A stretch of 64,000 bases of DNA from an uncultured Bryobacteraceae bacterium (GTDB lineage Bacteria > Acidobacteriota > Terriglobia > Bryobacterales > Bryobacteraceae). The stretch's first letter is position 1. Each line of letters opens with the position of its first letter. Both the position numbers and the translations under genes were made by a program. This document shows, piece after piece, positions 20,413-28,785 of this stretch. The notes under the pieces were generated by a model. It saw only the letters and a program-made list of their open reading frames with translations, was not told the DNA's origin and searched no databases. The stretch covers positions 1 through 64,000 of the forward strand of contig CAKZUE010000026.1 of assembly GCA_937920635.1 (NCBI GenBank), in the 5' to 3' direction.

Positions 20413-20508
20413 GGCCGCGCCACGGGCGCTCCCGCGCGGTTCGGATGGTGTTGTTGTTGCGGCGGGGATGAACCGCTTGGCCGCGCCTCCGGCGCTCCCG
20501 CGCGGCTC
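20413..20508. repeat. Imperfect 30-bp direct repeat, two copies
   Basis: Copies at 20413-20442 and 20479-20508 share 27 of 30 bases; both contain GGCCGCGCC and GGCGCTCCCGCGCGG. They lie in the 294-bp convergent gap (20401-20694) between the Oar-like gene and the PEP-CTERM gene. A GC-rich hairpin (CCCCGG, TCCTGG, CCGGGG) at about 20522-20539 follows. I see no gene in this gap. Confidence 0.55.
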
Positions 20509-20694
20509 CTTCGCAGATTTTCCCCGGTCCTGGCCGGGGGCTGCGCGTATCGTGGTGCTGCGGTGGTGTTGGGACCGCCTGGTCGCGCTGCCGCCGCTCG
20601 GTCCGCTTCCGCTTTGGCGAAGACTCCCGCCTGCGCGTCTTCGGCACACACTTCCAGCATGGAGTTGGATCGTATCGGTGAAAAGGAAAAGGCC

Positions 20695-21450
20695 CTACGC
20701 CTGGGGCTGCTTCGCCTTGCGGCGGCGCCAGGAGGCGAACGCGAGTCCCGCTCCGACGCTCAGCATCAGCGCCCACGCGCCGGGCTCAGGGGTGACGTAA
20801 GCCTCGCTGAGTTGGAGTCGGAAGCCTGCGATTGTGCCAGCGGTGTTCGGGAGAATGAACGCCAGCCGGTATGTGGCGCCCGGATCCACCCAGGTGGAGA
20901 ACTGGAATCCGGCGGATACGGTGGAAGACGGCGTCCCGGTCAGAGTGCCCGTATAGACGGGGGTGTTGCCCGAGTCCAGCAGATAAAAGGCGTTCCCTGC
21001 CACGCCCTGGTCAGCCCAGACTGTGCCGGACATCACCAGCCACCATTGGGGCAGGTTGGGCGGGTCATGCATGGAGGGGATGCTGAAGGAGGTGACGGCG
21101 ATGTAGGATGTGCCAGCCACGGTGGCTAAATGATTGCCATTGCCCGTCCTCGCACTGGTCGGACTGATCCATTGGGAAGCTGCATCATTTGCTGTCCAGG
21201 TTGTGGGGTTCTGGAATGGCTTGCCCGGCGTTCTGACCACCCACGCTCCCACAGGGGAGCCACTCAGCGCATTCAAATTCGATCCGGCATAGAAGGTCCA
21301 ATTCCCGTCAGCAGCCGCGTTCGTGGTGAGCAAAGCTCCTGTGGAAGAAAAGCCTGTGCTGTAGGCGCCGGTGACGGGTATCGTGATCCCCCACCCCGCC
21401 ATGGTGGAGGCGGCGAGTCCCGCGAGGATCCATTTGGCTTTCAGGGCCAT
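20695..21450 (-). CDS. PEP-CTERM sorting domain protein
   Basis: 251 residues from the ATG at 21450; a GTG at 21471 would add seven residues before the signal peptide ([18 protein letters not shown]). The C-terminus has TPEPG, a hydrophobic helix ([15 protein letters not shown]) and RRRKAKQ, the complete PEP-CTERM signal recognized by exosortase EpsH/XrtA for surface delivery. The 200-residue middle is Gly/Thr/Ser-rich and probably a beta-sandwich; no enzyme motif is seen. Exosortase proteins are often linked to exopolysaccharide. No exosortase is encoded here, so it must be elsewhere. It is downstream of lepA on the same strand but has its own likely promoter. Confidence 0.88.
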   Translation of the reverse strand: MALKAKWILAGLAASTMAGWGITIPVTGAYSTGFSSTGALLTTNAAADGNWTFYAGSNLNALSGSPVGAWVVRTPGKPFQNPTTWTANDAASQWISPTSARTGNGNHLATVAGTSYIAVTSFSIPSMHDPPNLPQWWLVMSGTVWADQGVAGNAFYLLDSGNTPVYTGTLTGTPSSTVSAGFQFSTWVDPGATYRLAFILPNTAGTIAGFRLQLSEAYVTPEPGAWALMLSVGAGLAFASWRRRKAKQPQA

Positions 21451-21497
21451 CTCACATGCGCCCTCTTGCACTCTATGGAATCAGGACGAAGAAACAG

Positions 21498-21526
21498 AGA
21501 ATAGCAACAATCCCACGGGAAAGCAA
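21498..21526 (-). promoter_or_regulatory. Candidate sigma-70-type promoter for the PEP-CTERM gene
   Basis: On the minus strand TTGCTT (21521-21526) and TATTCT (21498-21503) are separated by 17 bp, 48 bp ahead of the ATG. Each hexamer matches four of six consensus bases. The region is AT-richer than its surroundings. Confidence 0.45.
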
Positions 21527-21569
21527 GGATCATCCAGGATTTTTCCGTAGTACTCTCGCCTATTGGGCG

Positions 21570-23384
21570 CTATGGCTCCTGCCCGCTGTGTCCCACCTTC
21601 AGCACCGCCAGGAACGCCTCCTGCGGGATGTCCACGCGCCCCACGCGCTTCATCCGCTTCTTGCCTTCTTTCTGCTTCTCCAGCAGCTTCCGCTTGCGCG
21701 TGATGTCGCCGCCGTAGCACTTGGCGAGCACGTTCTTGCGGAGCGCGGCGATGTTTTCCCGGGCGATGATCTTTGTTCCGATCGCCGCCTGTAGCGCCAC
21801 CTCGAACTGCTGCCGCGGGATCAGCTTCCGGAGCCGCTCGATCAGCGCCTTGCCACGCTCATAGGCGAAGTCCTTGTGCACGATGATTGACAGCGCGTCC
21901 ACCGGCTCGCCCGCCACCAGCACGTCCATCTTCACCATCGGCGACTCGCGGTAGCCCGCCAGATGATAATCGAGCGAGGCGTAGCCCCGCGAAGCCGACT
22001 TCAGCCGGTCGTAGAAGTCCAGCACCACCTCGTTCAGCGGCAGCTCGTAAACCAGCATCACGCGCCCGCTGCCGATGTACTCGAACTTCTGCTGCCTGCC
22101 GCGCTTCTCGTCGAGCAGTTTGAGGATCTCGCCCAGGTACTCCTCGCGGGTGATCACCGTGGCTTCGATCACCGGCTCCTCGACCTTGACGATTTCGCTC
22201 GGGTTGGGCCACCTGGCCGGGTTGTCGACTTCGATCAGCTCGCCATTGCCGAGATACACCCGGTAGCGCACGCCCGGCGCGGTGGTGATCAGGTTGATCT
22301 CAAACTCGCGTTCCAGCCGCTCCTGCACGATCTCCAGATGCAGCAGCCCCAGGAAGCCGCAGCGGAAGCCGAAGCCGAGGGCGGCGCTCGACTCCGGCTC
22401 GAACGTGAAGGCTGAATCGTTGAGCCGCAGCTTCTCCAGCGCATCGCGCAGCAGCCCGTGCTCGTGGCTCTCCACCGGATACAACCCGGCGAAGACCATC
22501 GGCTTCATCTCTTCGAAGCCCGGCAGCGGCGCCTCGGGCGGGTTGTCGGCGTCGCAGATGGTATCGCCGACCCTCGCATCCGACACCGTCTTGATGTTGG
22601 CGTGGAGGAAGCCCACCTCGCCCGCACCCAGCTCCTCGCATGGCACGGGCTTGGGCGATTGATACCCGAGCCCCTCCACCTCGAACACCTTGTCCGTGCT
22701 CCACAGCCGGATCTTCATCCCCTTGCGGATCGTGCCGTCCACTACGCGCGCCAGGATGATGACGCCCCGGTAGGGGTCGAACCACGAGTCGAAGATCAGC
22801 GCCCGCAGCGGCGCCTCCGGCGAGCCCTTCGGCGGCGGAATGCGCTTCACCACCGCTTCCAGAATCTCGTGGATGCCTGCGCCGGTCTTGGCGCTGGCCA
22901 GAATCGCATCGCTCGCGTCCAGCCCCACCACATGCTCGATCTGTTCCTTGATCCGCTCCGGCTCCGCCGCCGGCAGGTCGATCTTGTTGATCACCGGGAT
23001 CAGTTCCAGGTCGTGGTGGATGGCCAGATACGTATTGGCCAGCGTCTGCGCTTCCACGCCCTGGCTGGCATCGACCACCAGCAGCGCGCCCTCGCACGCC
23101 TGGAGGCTGCGGCTCACCTCGTAAGTGAAGTCCACGTGCCCGGGCGTGTCGATCAGATTGAGCTGGTAGGTGCGCCCGTCGTCCGCCAGATACATCAGGC
23201 GCACGGCGTGAGCCTTGATGGTGATGCCGCGCTCGCGCTCCAGGTCCATCGAGTCGAGCACCTGGTCCATCATCTCGCGCTGGCTCAACGCGCCTGTGAC
23301 TTCGAGCAGCCGGTCGGCGAGCGTCGACTTGCCGTGGTCGATGTGCGCAATGATCGAGAAGTTTCTGATCAGGGACGGATCCAT
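21570..23384 (-). CDS. lepA: Elongation factor 4 (LepA), back-translocating GTPase
   Basis: A 604-residue EF4, standard length. P-loop AHIDHGKST at residues 13-21, DTPGHVDF, and NKIDLP define the GTPase. Domain II, EF-G-like domains III and V, and the EF4-specific C-terminal domain follow ([40 protein letters not shown]). The order matches EF4 and not EF-G, which has a domain IV. LepA helps ribosomes under stress and in 30S biogenesis. It is divergent from ribH with only 41 bp between. Confidence 0.97.
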   Translation of the reverse strand: MDPSLIRNFSIIAHIDHGKSTLADRLLEVTGALSQREMMDQVLDSMDLERERGITIKAHAVRLMYLADDGRTYQLNLIDTPGHVDFTYEVSRSLQACEGALLVVDASQGVEAQTLANTYLAIHHDLELIPVINKIDLPAAEPERIKEQIEHVVGLDASDAILASAKTGAGIHEILEAVVKRIPPPKGSPEAPLRALIFDSWFDPYRGVIILARVVDGTIRKGMKIRLWSTDKVFEVEGLGYQSPKPVPCEELGAGEVGFLHANIKTVSDARVGDTICDADNPPEAPLPGFEEMKPMVFAGLYPVESHEHGLLRDALEKLRLNDSAFTFEPESSAALGFGFRCGFLGLLHLEIVQERLEREFEINLITTAPGVRYRVYLGNGELIEVDNPARWPNPSEIVKVEEPVIEATVITREEYLGEILKLLDEKRGRQQKFEYIGSGRVMLVYELPLNEVVLDFYDRLKSASRGYASLDYHLAGYRESPMVKMDVLVAGEPVDALSIIVHKDFAYERGKALIERLRKLIPRQQFEVALQAAIGTKIIARENIAALRKNVLAKCYGGDITRKRKLLEKQKEGKKRMKRVGRVDIPQEAFLAVLKVGHSGQEP

Positions 23385-23388
23385 GCTG

Positions 23389-23397
23389 TGATGTAAT
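23389..23397 (+). promoter_or_regulatory. Candidate extended -10 promoter for ribH
   Basis: TGATGTAAT reads as TGn followed by TGTAAT, five of six matches to TATAAT, 29 bp ahead of the ribH ATG. No good -35 is seen, which extended -10 promoters tolerate. It lies in the 41-bp divergent gap with lepA. Confidence 0.4.
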
Positions 23398-23425
23398 AGA
23401 GGGGAGACTACTGGAATTATCCCAT

Positions 23426-23905
23426 ATGGCGCACAAGGTCTTTGAGGGACAACTGGATGCGCGCGGGCTGCGCTTCGCGCTGATCGCCAGCCGGTTCAAC
23501 AGCTTCGTCACCGAGCGGCTGCTCGCGGGCGCCCTCGACGCCTTGCAGCGCACGGGCGCGGCGGAGTCCGATATCGAAATCGTCCGCGTGCCCGGCTCGT
23601 GGGAGATGCCCGCCGCGGCTGCCGTTCTCGCCCGGCAGCAACGCTTCGACGCCATCATCTGTCTGGGCGCCGTGATCCGCGGCGAGACCCCGCACTTTGA
23701 TTACATCGCCGCGGAAGCCGCCAAGGGCCTCGCGCAGGTTTCGATGGAGACCGGCGTGCCCGTCGCCTTCGGCGTGCTCACCACCAATACGCTCGAGCAG
23801 GCGATCGACCGCGCCGGCGCCAAGGGCGGCAACAAGGGATACGAAGCCGCCATGACCGCCGTTGAGATGGCCAACCTCCTCCGCAGCCTGCGCCAGTCCG
23901 GTTAA
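23426..23905 (+). CDS. ribH: 6,7-dimethyl-8-ribityllumazine synthase
   Basis: A 159-residue lumazine synthase that condenses 5-amino-6-ribitylamino-uracil with dihydroxybutanone phosphate in riboflavin synthesis. Conserved blocks are [53 protein letters not shown] (with the catalytic-region histidine) and [17 protein letters not shown] ahead of GNKGYEAA. It is directly followed (3 bp) by nusB, the very common ribH-nusB pair. The sequence shows no FMN riboswitch upstream. Confidence 0.97.
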   Translation: MAHKVFEGQLDARGLRFALIASRFNSFVTERLLAGALDALQRTGAAESDIEIVRVPGSWEMPAAAAVLARQQRFDAIICLGAVIRGETPHFDYIAAEAAKGLAQVSMETGVPVAFGVLTTNTLEQAIDRAGAKGGNKGYEAAMTAVEMANLLRSLRQSG

Positions 23906-23908
23906 GCC

Positions 23909-24388
23909 ATGCCCGCCCGCCGCAAATCCCGGCAGCGAGCCTTGCAGGTCCTCTACATGAGCGATCTCTGCGGCATGCCCGTGGAAGAGGCGCTGCGCGT
24001 ATTCTGCGGCCACCTGTATTTCGCCGAACGCGAGGAAGAGTCGGGCGAGGATATCATCCGCGATGCGGAGCCGGACGCTTTCATGGAAACCCTGGCTGCC
24101 GGCACCGCCGCCAACCTGCCCTCGCTCGACGCAAAGATCGCCGAGCATGCCGAGCACTGGCGGCTGGAGCGCATGCCCCGCGTGGACCGCTGCATCCTGC
24201 GTCTGGCGGTGTTCGAAATGCGCGACATCGGCACGCCGCCGCCGGTTGTGATCGATGAAGCGCTGGAGCTGGCGCGGCGCTACGCAGGCGAAGAGTCGAT
24301 CCCTTTCCTCAACGGCGTGCTGGACGCCATCCGCAAATCGCTGTTCCCCGAGAACGCAGCCAGCGGCAGCGCCGCGCAGAGCGGCTGA
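23909..24388 (+). CDS. nusB: Transcription antitermination protein NusB
   Basis: A 159-residue all-helical NusB. It has RRKSRQRALQVLYMSDL near the start, WRLERMPRVDRCILRLAVFE in the middle and PVVIDEALELARRYAGEES with FLNGVLDAIRK at the end, all family signatures. With S10 it binds boxA RNA to suppress Rho in rRNA operons. It is 3 bp behind ribH and converges with the DinB-like gene (9-bp gap). Confidence 0.95.
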   Translation: MPARRKSRQRALQVLYMSDLCGMPVEEALRVFCGHLYFAEREEESGEDIIRDAEPDAFMETLAAGTAANLPSLDAKIAEHAEHWRLERMPRVDRCILRLAVFEMRDIGTPPPVVIDEALELARRYAGEESIPFLNGVLDAIRKSLFPENAASGSAAQSG

Positions 24389-24397
24389 GCCCGCTTT

Positions 24398-25000
24398 CTA
24401 CTTTTTCGGAAAGCCAGGGTTCGCCTTCAGTTCCTCGATCTGCGCCACATGACGCTCCGTGTGCCCAGCCATCAGGATGTACCACTGGAGCGCATCCAGA
24501 TCCCCCATCGGCGACGGCGCGAAGTGCGACCGCAGATCGAGTTGCGTCTCGCGCACGAACGCGATGTTGCGGTCGCGCAGCTTGCGGAATTCAGCAGTGA
24601 GTCCGGCGATCGTGCGGAAGCGCCCCTTCGGGACCAGCCCGTCGGGCGCTTGCGCCTTCTGGCTGCGGTCCTTCACCCCGGCCAGAATCTTCTCGTCCAT
24701 CGCGCGCGGGTTGGGCTGTTTTCTGGCGGGATCCGCGGGCGACTGCATGGCCTTTTCAGCCTGCCCGGCGAGCATTTCCTCGCTGGCCACAATGTGCTCG
24801 GCTGTTTCCATCACCGACCACGTCTTCGCGTCCGGCTTCCACTTCAATTGCGCCTCGCTCAGTCCCTCCACGGCATCCAGAAACAGCTTGCGGGAACCAT
24901 GCAGGGCGCTGAGGGCGAAATCCCGCTCCCCCTGGCTGAGCGTCTGCGCCTGGCAGGCGGTGAGCACGGCAAGCGAGCAAAGCAGTGCAGCCTTGGTCAT
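24398..25000 (-). CDS. DinB-like domain protein with lipoprotein-type signal
   Basis: 200 residues from the ATG at 25000 (MTKAALLCSLAVLTACQAQ); an earlier in-frame start at 25021 would put seven residues before the signal. LTAC matches a lipobox, so it is probably a lipoprotein. The rest is a four-helix DinB/YfiT-type fold: metal-binding histidines are likely those of TAEHIVASEE and AGHTERHVAQ, the usual first and last helix positions. DinB-fold proteins include thiol-dependent transferases, normally cytoplasmic. Function is unknown. It is the last gene of a minus-strand series and converges with nusB. Confidence 0.75.
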   Translation of the reverse strand: MTKAALLCSLAVLTACQAQTLSQGERDFALSALHGSRKLFLDAVEGLSEAQLKWKPDAKTWSVMETAEHIVASEEMLAGQAEKAMQSPADPARKQPNPRAMDEKILAGVKDRSQKAQAPDGLVPKGRFRTIAGLTAEFRKLRDRNIAFVRETQLDLRSHFAPSPMGDLDALQWYILMAGHTERHVAQIEELKANPGFPKK

Positions 25001-25045
25001 ACCTAGTGACGATATCATCAATCCGGTCCGGCCCGCGCCGGACCG

Positions 25046-25528
25046 TCAGCGTGCTTCCTGCAGGCGCCGCGTCAGTTCCGCCAGGACCGCTTCGTTGTAT
25101 GGCCCGGCGTGCCGCCAGACCACTTCCCCGTCGGCGCTGAGCAGCGTCACATATGGCAGCTTGTCGTTGCGGACTTCCAGAGCCTCGCGCAGGAGCTTTT
25201 CGCCGCGGGTGATGCAGAGAAAGCGCTCGTGAAACGGCCTGGGCGACGCCCGCTTCATGCCGGCGCGGATCATCGGCCGGATCAGCCGCGGCGCAGCTTC
25301 GATCACCGCCGCGCTGTAAACGTTCACCCGGTCCCGCGCCAGCGGCGCCACCCATTTCTCCACCTGCTCGCCAGCCTCGCGGCTGAAGCTCCACACCACC
25401 ACCGATGCCTGCCCACGCAATGCATCGGGCAGCAGCGCCTTCTGGCCCGTGAGCGACTCGCCCTCCACTCTGGGCAACGGGTTAGCGCTGACAGTGAACG
25501 CGGCGAGGCACACAATGGCAAACTTCAT
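25046..25528 (-). CDS. Exported thioredoxin-fold protein without CxxC
   Basis: 160 residues from the ATG at 25528, which shares one base with the stop of the glycosyltransferase upstream (TGATG). A signal peptide (KFAIVCLAAFTVSA) is followed by a thioredoxin-like order: SVVVWSFSREAGEQVEKWVA, later YVTLLSADGEVVWRHAGPYN. The position of the redox motif reads WSFSREAG, without cysteines, so a thiol-redox role is unlikely. The pattern recalls the ATP10-type/AhpC-like chaperone family, which is only a guess. Coupled translation ties it to the glycosyltransferase, but the reason is unclear. Confidence 0.6.
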   Translation of the reverse strand: MKFAIVCLAAFTVSANPLPRVEGESLTGQKALLPDALRGQASVVVWSFSREAGEQVEKWVAPLARDRVNVYSAAVIEAAPRLIRPMIRAGMKRASPRPFHERFLCITRGEKLLREALEVRNDKLPYVTLLSADGEVVWRHAGPYNEAVLAELTRRLQEAR

Positions 25529-26802
25529 CACGATGTAGATGCCCCCGAATGCCACCGGGATGCAAAACCTGCATGGGGGCCAGATGCCGTCTCGCGGATC
25601 AGCCGGGCCAGAAACTCAGCCTGCCGCGCGCCATCAAACTTCTCCAGGAACCAGTCCGATGGCGCTGCGGCCGGCGGCGGATTCTCGAGCCACGGAGCCA
25701 GCCGTTCCGCCACCGCTGCGTCTGACTCATCCGGCGCAAAAACCAGAGACGGGACGCCCGACTGCTTCAGCACCTGCCGCGTGGGCGAACCCGGCGGCGA
25801 CCACGCCAGCACGGGCAGCCCCGCGCGGATGTAATCGAAGAGCTTGGCTGGAACCTGGACCGACTGCCGTCCGCCGGTCAGATCGAGCAGCAGCAGGATG
25901 GAGGCTCTTCCCATCGCCTCCTCCAGTTCCCGCCGGGGCCTCTGTCCGCCGCGAATCTCGACAGCGCCCGCAGCCCGCAGCCGCTCCAGCGCCGCCGCGC
26001 AGCCTGCGAATGTGCCCTCTTCATGCGGTCCGACAAACTCAACCTGCCACGCCCCCGGCTGGAGCCGTCCCGAATCCAGCAACAGCGCCAGCGCCCGCAG
26101 CAGCGCGCCCGGCTGCCGCGGGCCGTAGAGCGAACCCGCGTGTACCAGGCGCCGCGGCCCAGTTACAGGCGACGGTCGCACCGCCGGCTCCGCCGGATCG
26201 AAACCGTTCCAGAGCGCATGGATCTTGCCAACGTGCCGCGGATAGCGCGCGCGCAGCCGCCCGGCCACGGCGTCATTGGTCACCAGCACCGCCGACGCGC
26301 GCCGCACGATCACCGCCTCCAGCATGCGGTCGTACCATCGCGCCCAGGGGCGGTTCCGGAACGGATTGCCGGCCAGCGGATCGCGAAAATCGGCGATCCA
26401 GGGCGCGCTGGTGCGCCAGTGGAACAGCAGCCCCGCGAGATGGCCGGCCAGGGGAGGGAAGCTGGACAAAACGGCACTGGCCGGTTGGACGCGGTTCGCC
26501 GCAAAGGCATGGCCCAGCGCTGCCGGCAGCCAAGTCCACTGCTCGTTGTAGGGAGCGATCCGGTGCAGCAGCCGCGCCACGGGCAGCGCCCGCCGCCAGG
26601 CGCCCGCCGCATCCTCCGGCTTTACATACGCGGCTTCGTCCGTATCCTGCGCTCCCGGCGTCCAGCAGGCGGTCACGCGGCACTGGATGCCGTGCTGGGG
26701 CAGGTATCTCGCCCACCGTCCCGGCCGCGCCGCGCCCGAGGCGCTCGAAGGCGGGAAATGAAAAGCGAACAGATGCACGAGCAGCGGGGATTCAGCCGGC
26801 AA
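25528..26802 (-). CDS. Glycosyltransferase, GT4-like
   Basis: A 424-residue protein of GT-B type. The N-terminal half includes FHFPPSSASGAARPGRWARY, and APWIADFRDPLAGNPF, seen in WcaI/RfaB-like GT4 transferases. The C-terminal nucleotide-sugar half has RRLVHAGSLYGPRQPGALLR, ILLLLDLTGGRQSVQVPAKL and FDYIRAGLPVLAW, corresponding to the E-x7-E region of the family though with variant residues. No signal or membrane segment is seen. It probably adds a sugar in exopolysaccharide or lipopolysaccharide synthesis, perhaps mannose, given the GDP-mannose gene just upstream. Confidence 0.8.
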   Translation of the reverse strand: MPAESPLLVHLFAFHFPPSSASGAARPGRWARYLPQHGIQCRVTACWTPGAQDTDEAAYVKPEDAAGAWRRALPVARLLHRIAPYNEQWTWLPAALGHAFAANRVQPASAVLSSFPPLAGHLAGLLFHWRTSAPWIADFRDPLAGNPFRNRPWARWYDRMLEAVIVRRASAVLVTNDAVAGRLRARYPRHVGKIHALWNGFDPAEPAVRPSPVTGPRRLVHAGSLYGPRQPGALLRALALLLDSGRLQPGAWQVEFVGPHEEGTFAGCAAALERLRAAGAVEIRGGQRPRRELEEAMGRASILLLLDLTGGRQSVQVPAKLFDYIRAGLPVLAWSPPGSPTRQVLKQSGVPSLVFAPDESDAAVAERLAPWLENPPPAAAPSDWFLEKFDGARQAEFLARLIRETASGPHAGFASRWHSGASTS

Positions 26803-26818
26803 CGCCTCCCATTTTCAG

Positions 26819-26851
26819 AAAAAAGGGGACAGGAACACAATTCCCCTTTTT
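26819..26851. repeat. Palindromic dispersed repeat, copy A
   Basis: Arms AAAAAGGGGA and TCCCCTTTTT surround CAGGAACACAAT; a perfect ten-base stem with a twelve-base loop. It lies between the manC-type gene and the glycosyltransferase. The stem with a T-run on either strand could also terminate transcription. See copies at 40354, 60739 and 60909. Confidence 0.85.
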
Positions 26852-26862
26852 CTTTCGGTTTG

Positions 26863-27954
26863 TCAGAGCAGCGCCTTCAGGCCGCGCCCCTCGAGCGCCT
26901 TCACCAGCTCGCCCACGCGCTGGGCATCGGCGCGCCGCGCCACCAGCAGCGCGTCCGGTGTGTCCACCACGATCAGGTTCTCCACGCCCAGCAGCGCCAC
27001 CACCTTCCCCGCCGCGTCGGCGTAATTGCCGCTCGCGTCCAATGCCAGCAGATCCCCCCGCGAGGCGTTGCCCGCGGCGTCCTTTTCTGCCAGCTCGTAC
27101 AGGGCCTCGAAGCTGCCCAGGTCGCTCCAGCCGATATCGCCAGCGGCGAGCCCCACGACGCCCTGCGTCCGCTCCAGCACTGCATAATCCACGCTGATGT
27201 TGTCGCAACCGGGGAAGCTCTCCGCCAGCGCCTGCGGGAACCGGCGCGAGCCGAACGCAGGCAGCGCCGCAATTCTCGAGTACGTCTCCGGCAGGCACTC
27301 CCGCAGCCGCTCCATGTACAGCGCCGCGGGCCAGAAGAAGATGCCAGCATTCCAGAGAAAATTGCCGGAGCGCAGATAGCGCCGCGCCGTGGCCAGGTCC
27401 GGCTTCTCCCGGAACCGCGCCACCGGCGCGGGCTCCAGCGAACCCGGCCGCAGCGAGTTCTTCGGAAACTCGATATAGCCATATCCTGTGTCAGGACGCC
27501 GCGGCTCGATGCCGAGCAGCACCATCCGTCCTCTGGCCGCCTCTCGCCACGCCGCCGAGGCCAGCCGCCGGAACGCCGCCGCCCGGCCGATGTGATGATC
27601 GGCGGGAAACACGCCCATCACCGCCTGCGGATCGCGGTCCAGCAGGATCTTCGCCCCCAGCCCGATGGCCGGCGCCGTGTTCCGCCCTGCCGGCTCGGCC
27701 AGGATCTGGCGGCGGGGAATTTCGGGCAGCAGGCGCCGCACCGCCTCACACAGCTCGCCCGAGGTCAGCACGAGGATGTTTTGCGCCTCGACCAGCGGCA
27801 GCAGCCGCTCCACGGTGAGCCGGATCAACGGCCCCGCGCCGGTCAGATCCAGCACCTGCTTGGCGCTCGCCTTGCGGCTGCGCGGCCAGAACCGCGTCCC
27901 GCGGCCTCCGGCCAGGATCAGGGCGTAACGATGCCGTCGCTGTTTTGACACCAC
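26863..27954 (-). CDS. manC: Mannose-1-phosphate guanylyltransferase
   Basis: A 363-residue nucleotidyltransferase making GDP-mannose from GTP and mannose-1-phosphate. The signature LILAGGRGTRFWPRSRKASA with the following KQ is near the N-terminus, and FPADHHIG (residues about 114-121) is the family's sugar-phosphate site. LAEPAGRNTAPAIGLG and WSDLGSFEALYELAE support the guanylyltransferase class. The bifunctional isomerase domain is absent, so it is the short form. The start is GTG at 27954 (a second GTG follows). It supplies the glycosyltransferase encoded next. Confidence 0.9.
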   Translation of the reverse strand: MVSKQRRHRYALILAGGRGTRFWPRSRKASAKQVLDLTGAGPLIRLTVERLLPLVEAQNILVLTSGELCEAVRRLLPEIPRRQILAEPAGRNTAPAIGLGAKILLDRDPQAVMGVFPADHHIGRAAAFRRLASAAWREAARGRMVLLGIEPRRPDTGYGYIEFPKNSLRPGSLEPAPVARFREKPDLATARRYLRSGNFLWNAGIFFWPAALYMERLRECLPETYSRIAALPAFGSRRFPQALAESFPGCDNISVDYAVLERTQGVVGLAAGDIGWSDLGSFEALYELAEKDAAGNASRGDLLALDASGNYADAAGKVVALLGVENLIVVDTPDALLVARRADAQRVGELVKALEGRGLKALL

Positions 27955-28003
27955 TTATTGAGAATAGCGGGAAGCGCGCGAACCGGCGCTGCCCCGGCGG
28001 CTC

Positions 28004-28354
28004 TCAGCCGCCCAGGTTGAGCATCGCCACGCCGGCCAGAATCAGCAGAATGCCCCCGGCTTTGCGCCGCGTCAGCGGCTCGCCGAAAAACAGCCGCGAC
28101 CAGAACATCGTCCAGATGTAGCCCAGCGCCACCATCGGGTACAGCACGCTCAGCTCGCCTTCGCGCACCCCGAGGAAGTAAAACACGAACGACAGCAGGT
28201 ACAGCCCGACTCCCGCTGCCAGCCGCCAGTTCAGCAGCAGCGTCGAGATCTGCCGGTGCAGCTTTCCGGCGCCGAGCTTCAGGAACACCGCGCCGAAGCT
28301 GCCGATGAAGCTCGCCATGAGGACGAGCAGAATCGACTTCGCCGGCGTGCTCAC
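28004..28354 (-). CDS. Half-size EamA/SMR-type transporter, second of a pair
   Basis: A 116-residue protein with four hydrophobic helices, set to start at GTG 28354, which overlaps the preceding gene's stop (GTGA) and has GGGAGGAG upstream; a longer reading of the frame runs antisense through the neighbour. It includes KSILLVLMASFIGSFGAVFL, VREGELSVLYPMVALGYIW and KAGGILLILAGVAMLNLGG. The helix pattern and the GELSVLYP motif are those of single EamA modules that work as dimers, as in the ArnE/ArnF lipid-linked sugar flippase. The nearby GDP-mannose and glycosyltransferase genes fit such a role. Confidence 0.82.
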   Translation of the reverse strand: MSTPAKSILLVLMASFIGSFGAVFLKLGAGKLHRQISTLLLNWRLAAGVGLYLLSFVFYFLGVREGELSVLYPMVALGYIWTMFWSRLFFGEPLTRRKAGGILLILAGVAMLNLGG

Positions 28355-28728
28355 TCGCTCCTCCCTTTCCCCAGCAGCGCCACGCCGACGCAGATGGTGG
28401 CTACGCCCGCCGTCTTGAAGACCGTTACCCTTTCGTGGAAAACGAGCACGGAGAGGATGGTCACCCAGACATAGGTAAGCGAGATTACCGGATACAACAG
28501 CGAAAGCTCGCCGTCGCGCAGCGCGAGAATCAACAGGCCCGTGCTCACGCCGTACAGGCTCAGCCCTGCCCACAGTTGCCAGTTGGCCAGCAGCGCGGCG
28601 GGCGTGATCTGCGTCATCTGCATGCCGCTCGACTTGATGAAATACTGCGCCGCCACGCCGAACAGCGTGCAGAGGAAGACCAGGCCCACCGATTGGCGGT
28701 GCGAAAACCGGAACGATTCCCGAGGCAC
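28351..28728 (-). CDS. Half-size EamA/SMR-type transporter, first of a pair
   Basis: A 125-residue, four-helix protein related to the gene that overlaps its end by four bases. It contains VGLVFLCTLFGVAAQYFIKS, LRDGELSLLYPVISLTYVW and FKTAGVATICVGVALL. The shared DGELS-LYP and EGELS-LYP motifs show the two are paralogs. Overlapping small paralog pairs are typical of heterodimeric transporters of this superfamily. The substrate cannot be read from sequence; an undecaprenyl-linked sugar is plausible. Confidence 0.82.
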   Translation of the reverse strand: MPRESFRFSHRQSVGLVFLCTLFGVAAQYFIKSSGMQMTQITPAALLANWQLWAGLSLYGVSTGLLILALRDGELSLLYPVISLTYVWVTILSVLVFHERVTVFKTAGVATICVGVALLGKGRSE

Positions 28729-28785
28729 GGACTTCCATTCTAGCCGACATCCGCACTGCTTCCGCGACCGGCCGCCGGGCCGGCC

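Noticed and set aside
20404-21129. Plus-strand open frame overlapping the PEP-CTERM gene
   Set aside because: The opposite strand has a clear signal peptide and PEP-CTERM end; the plus frame has no similarity I can name.
28355-28756. A long N-terminal extension of the second EamA gene
   Set aside because: It runs in another frame through the first EamA gene and is Arg-rich shadow sequence; GTG 28354 with GGGAGGAG is the natural start.
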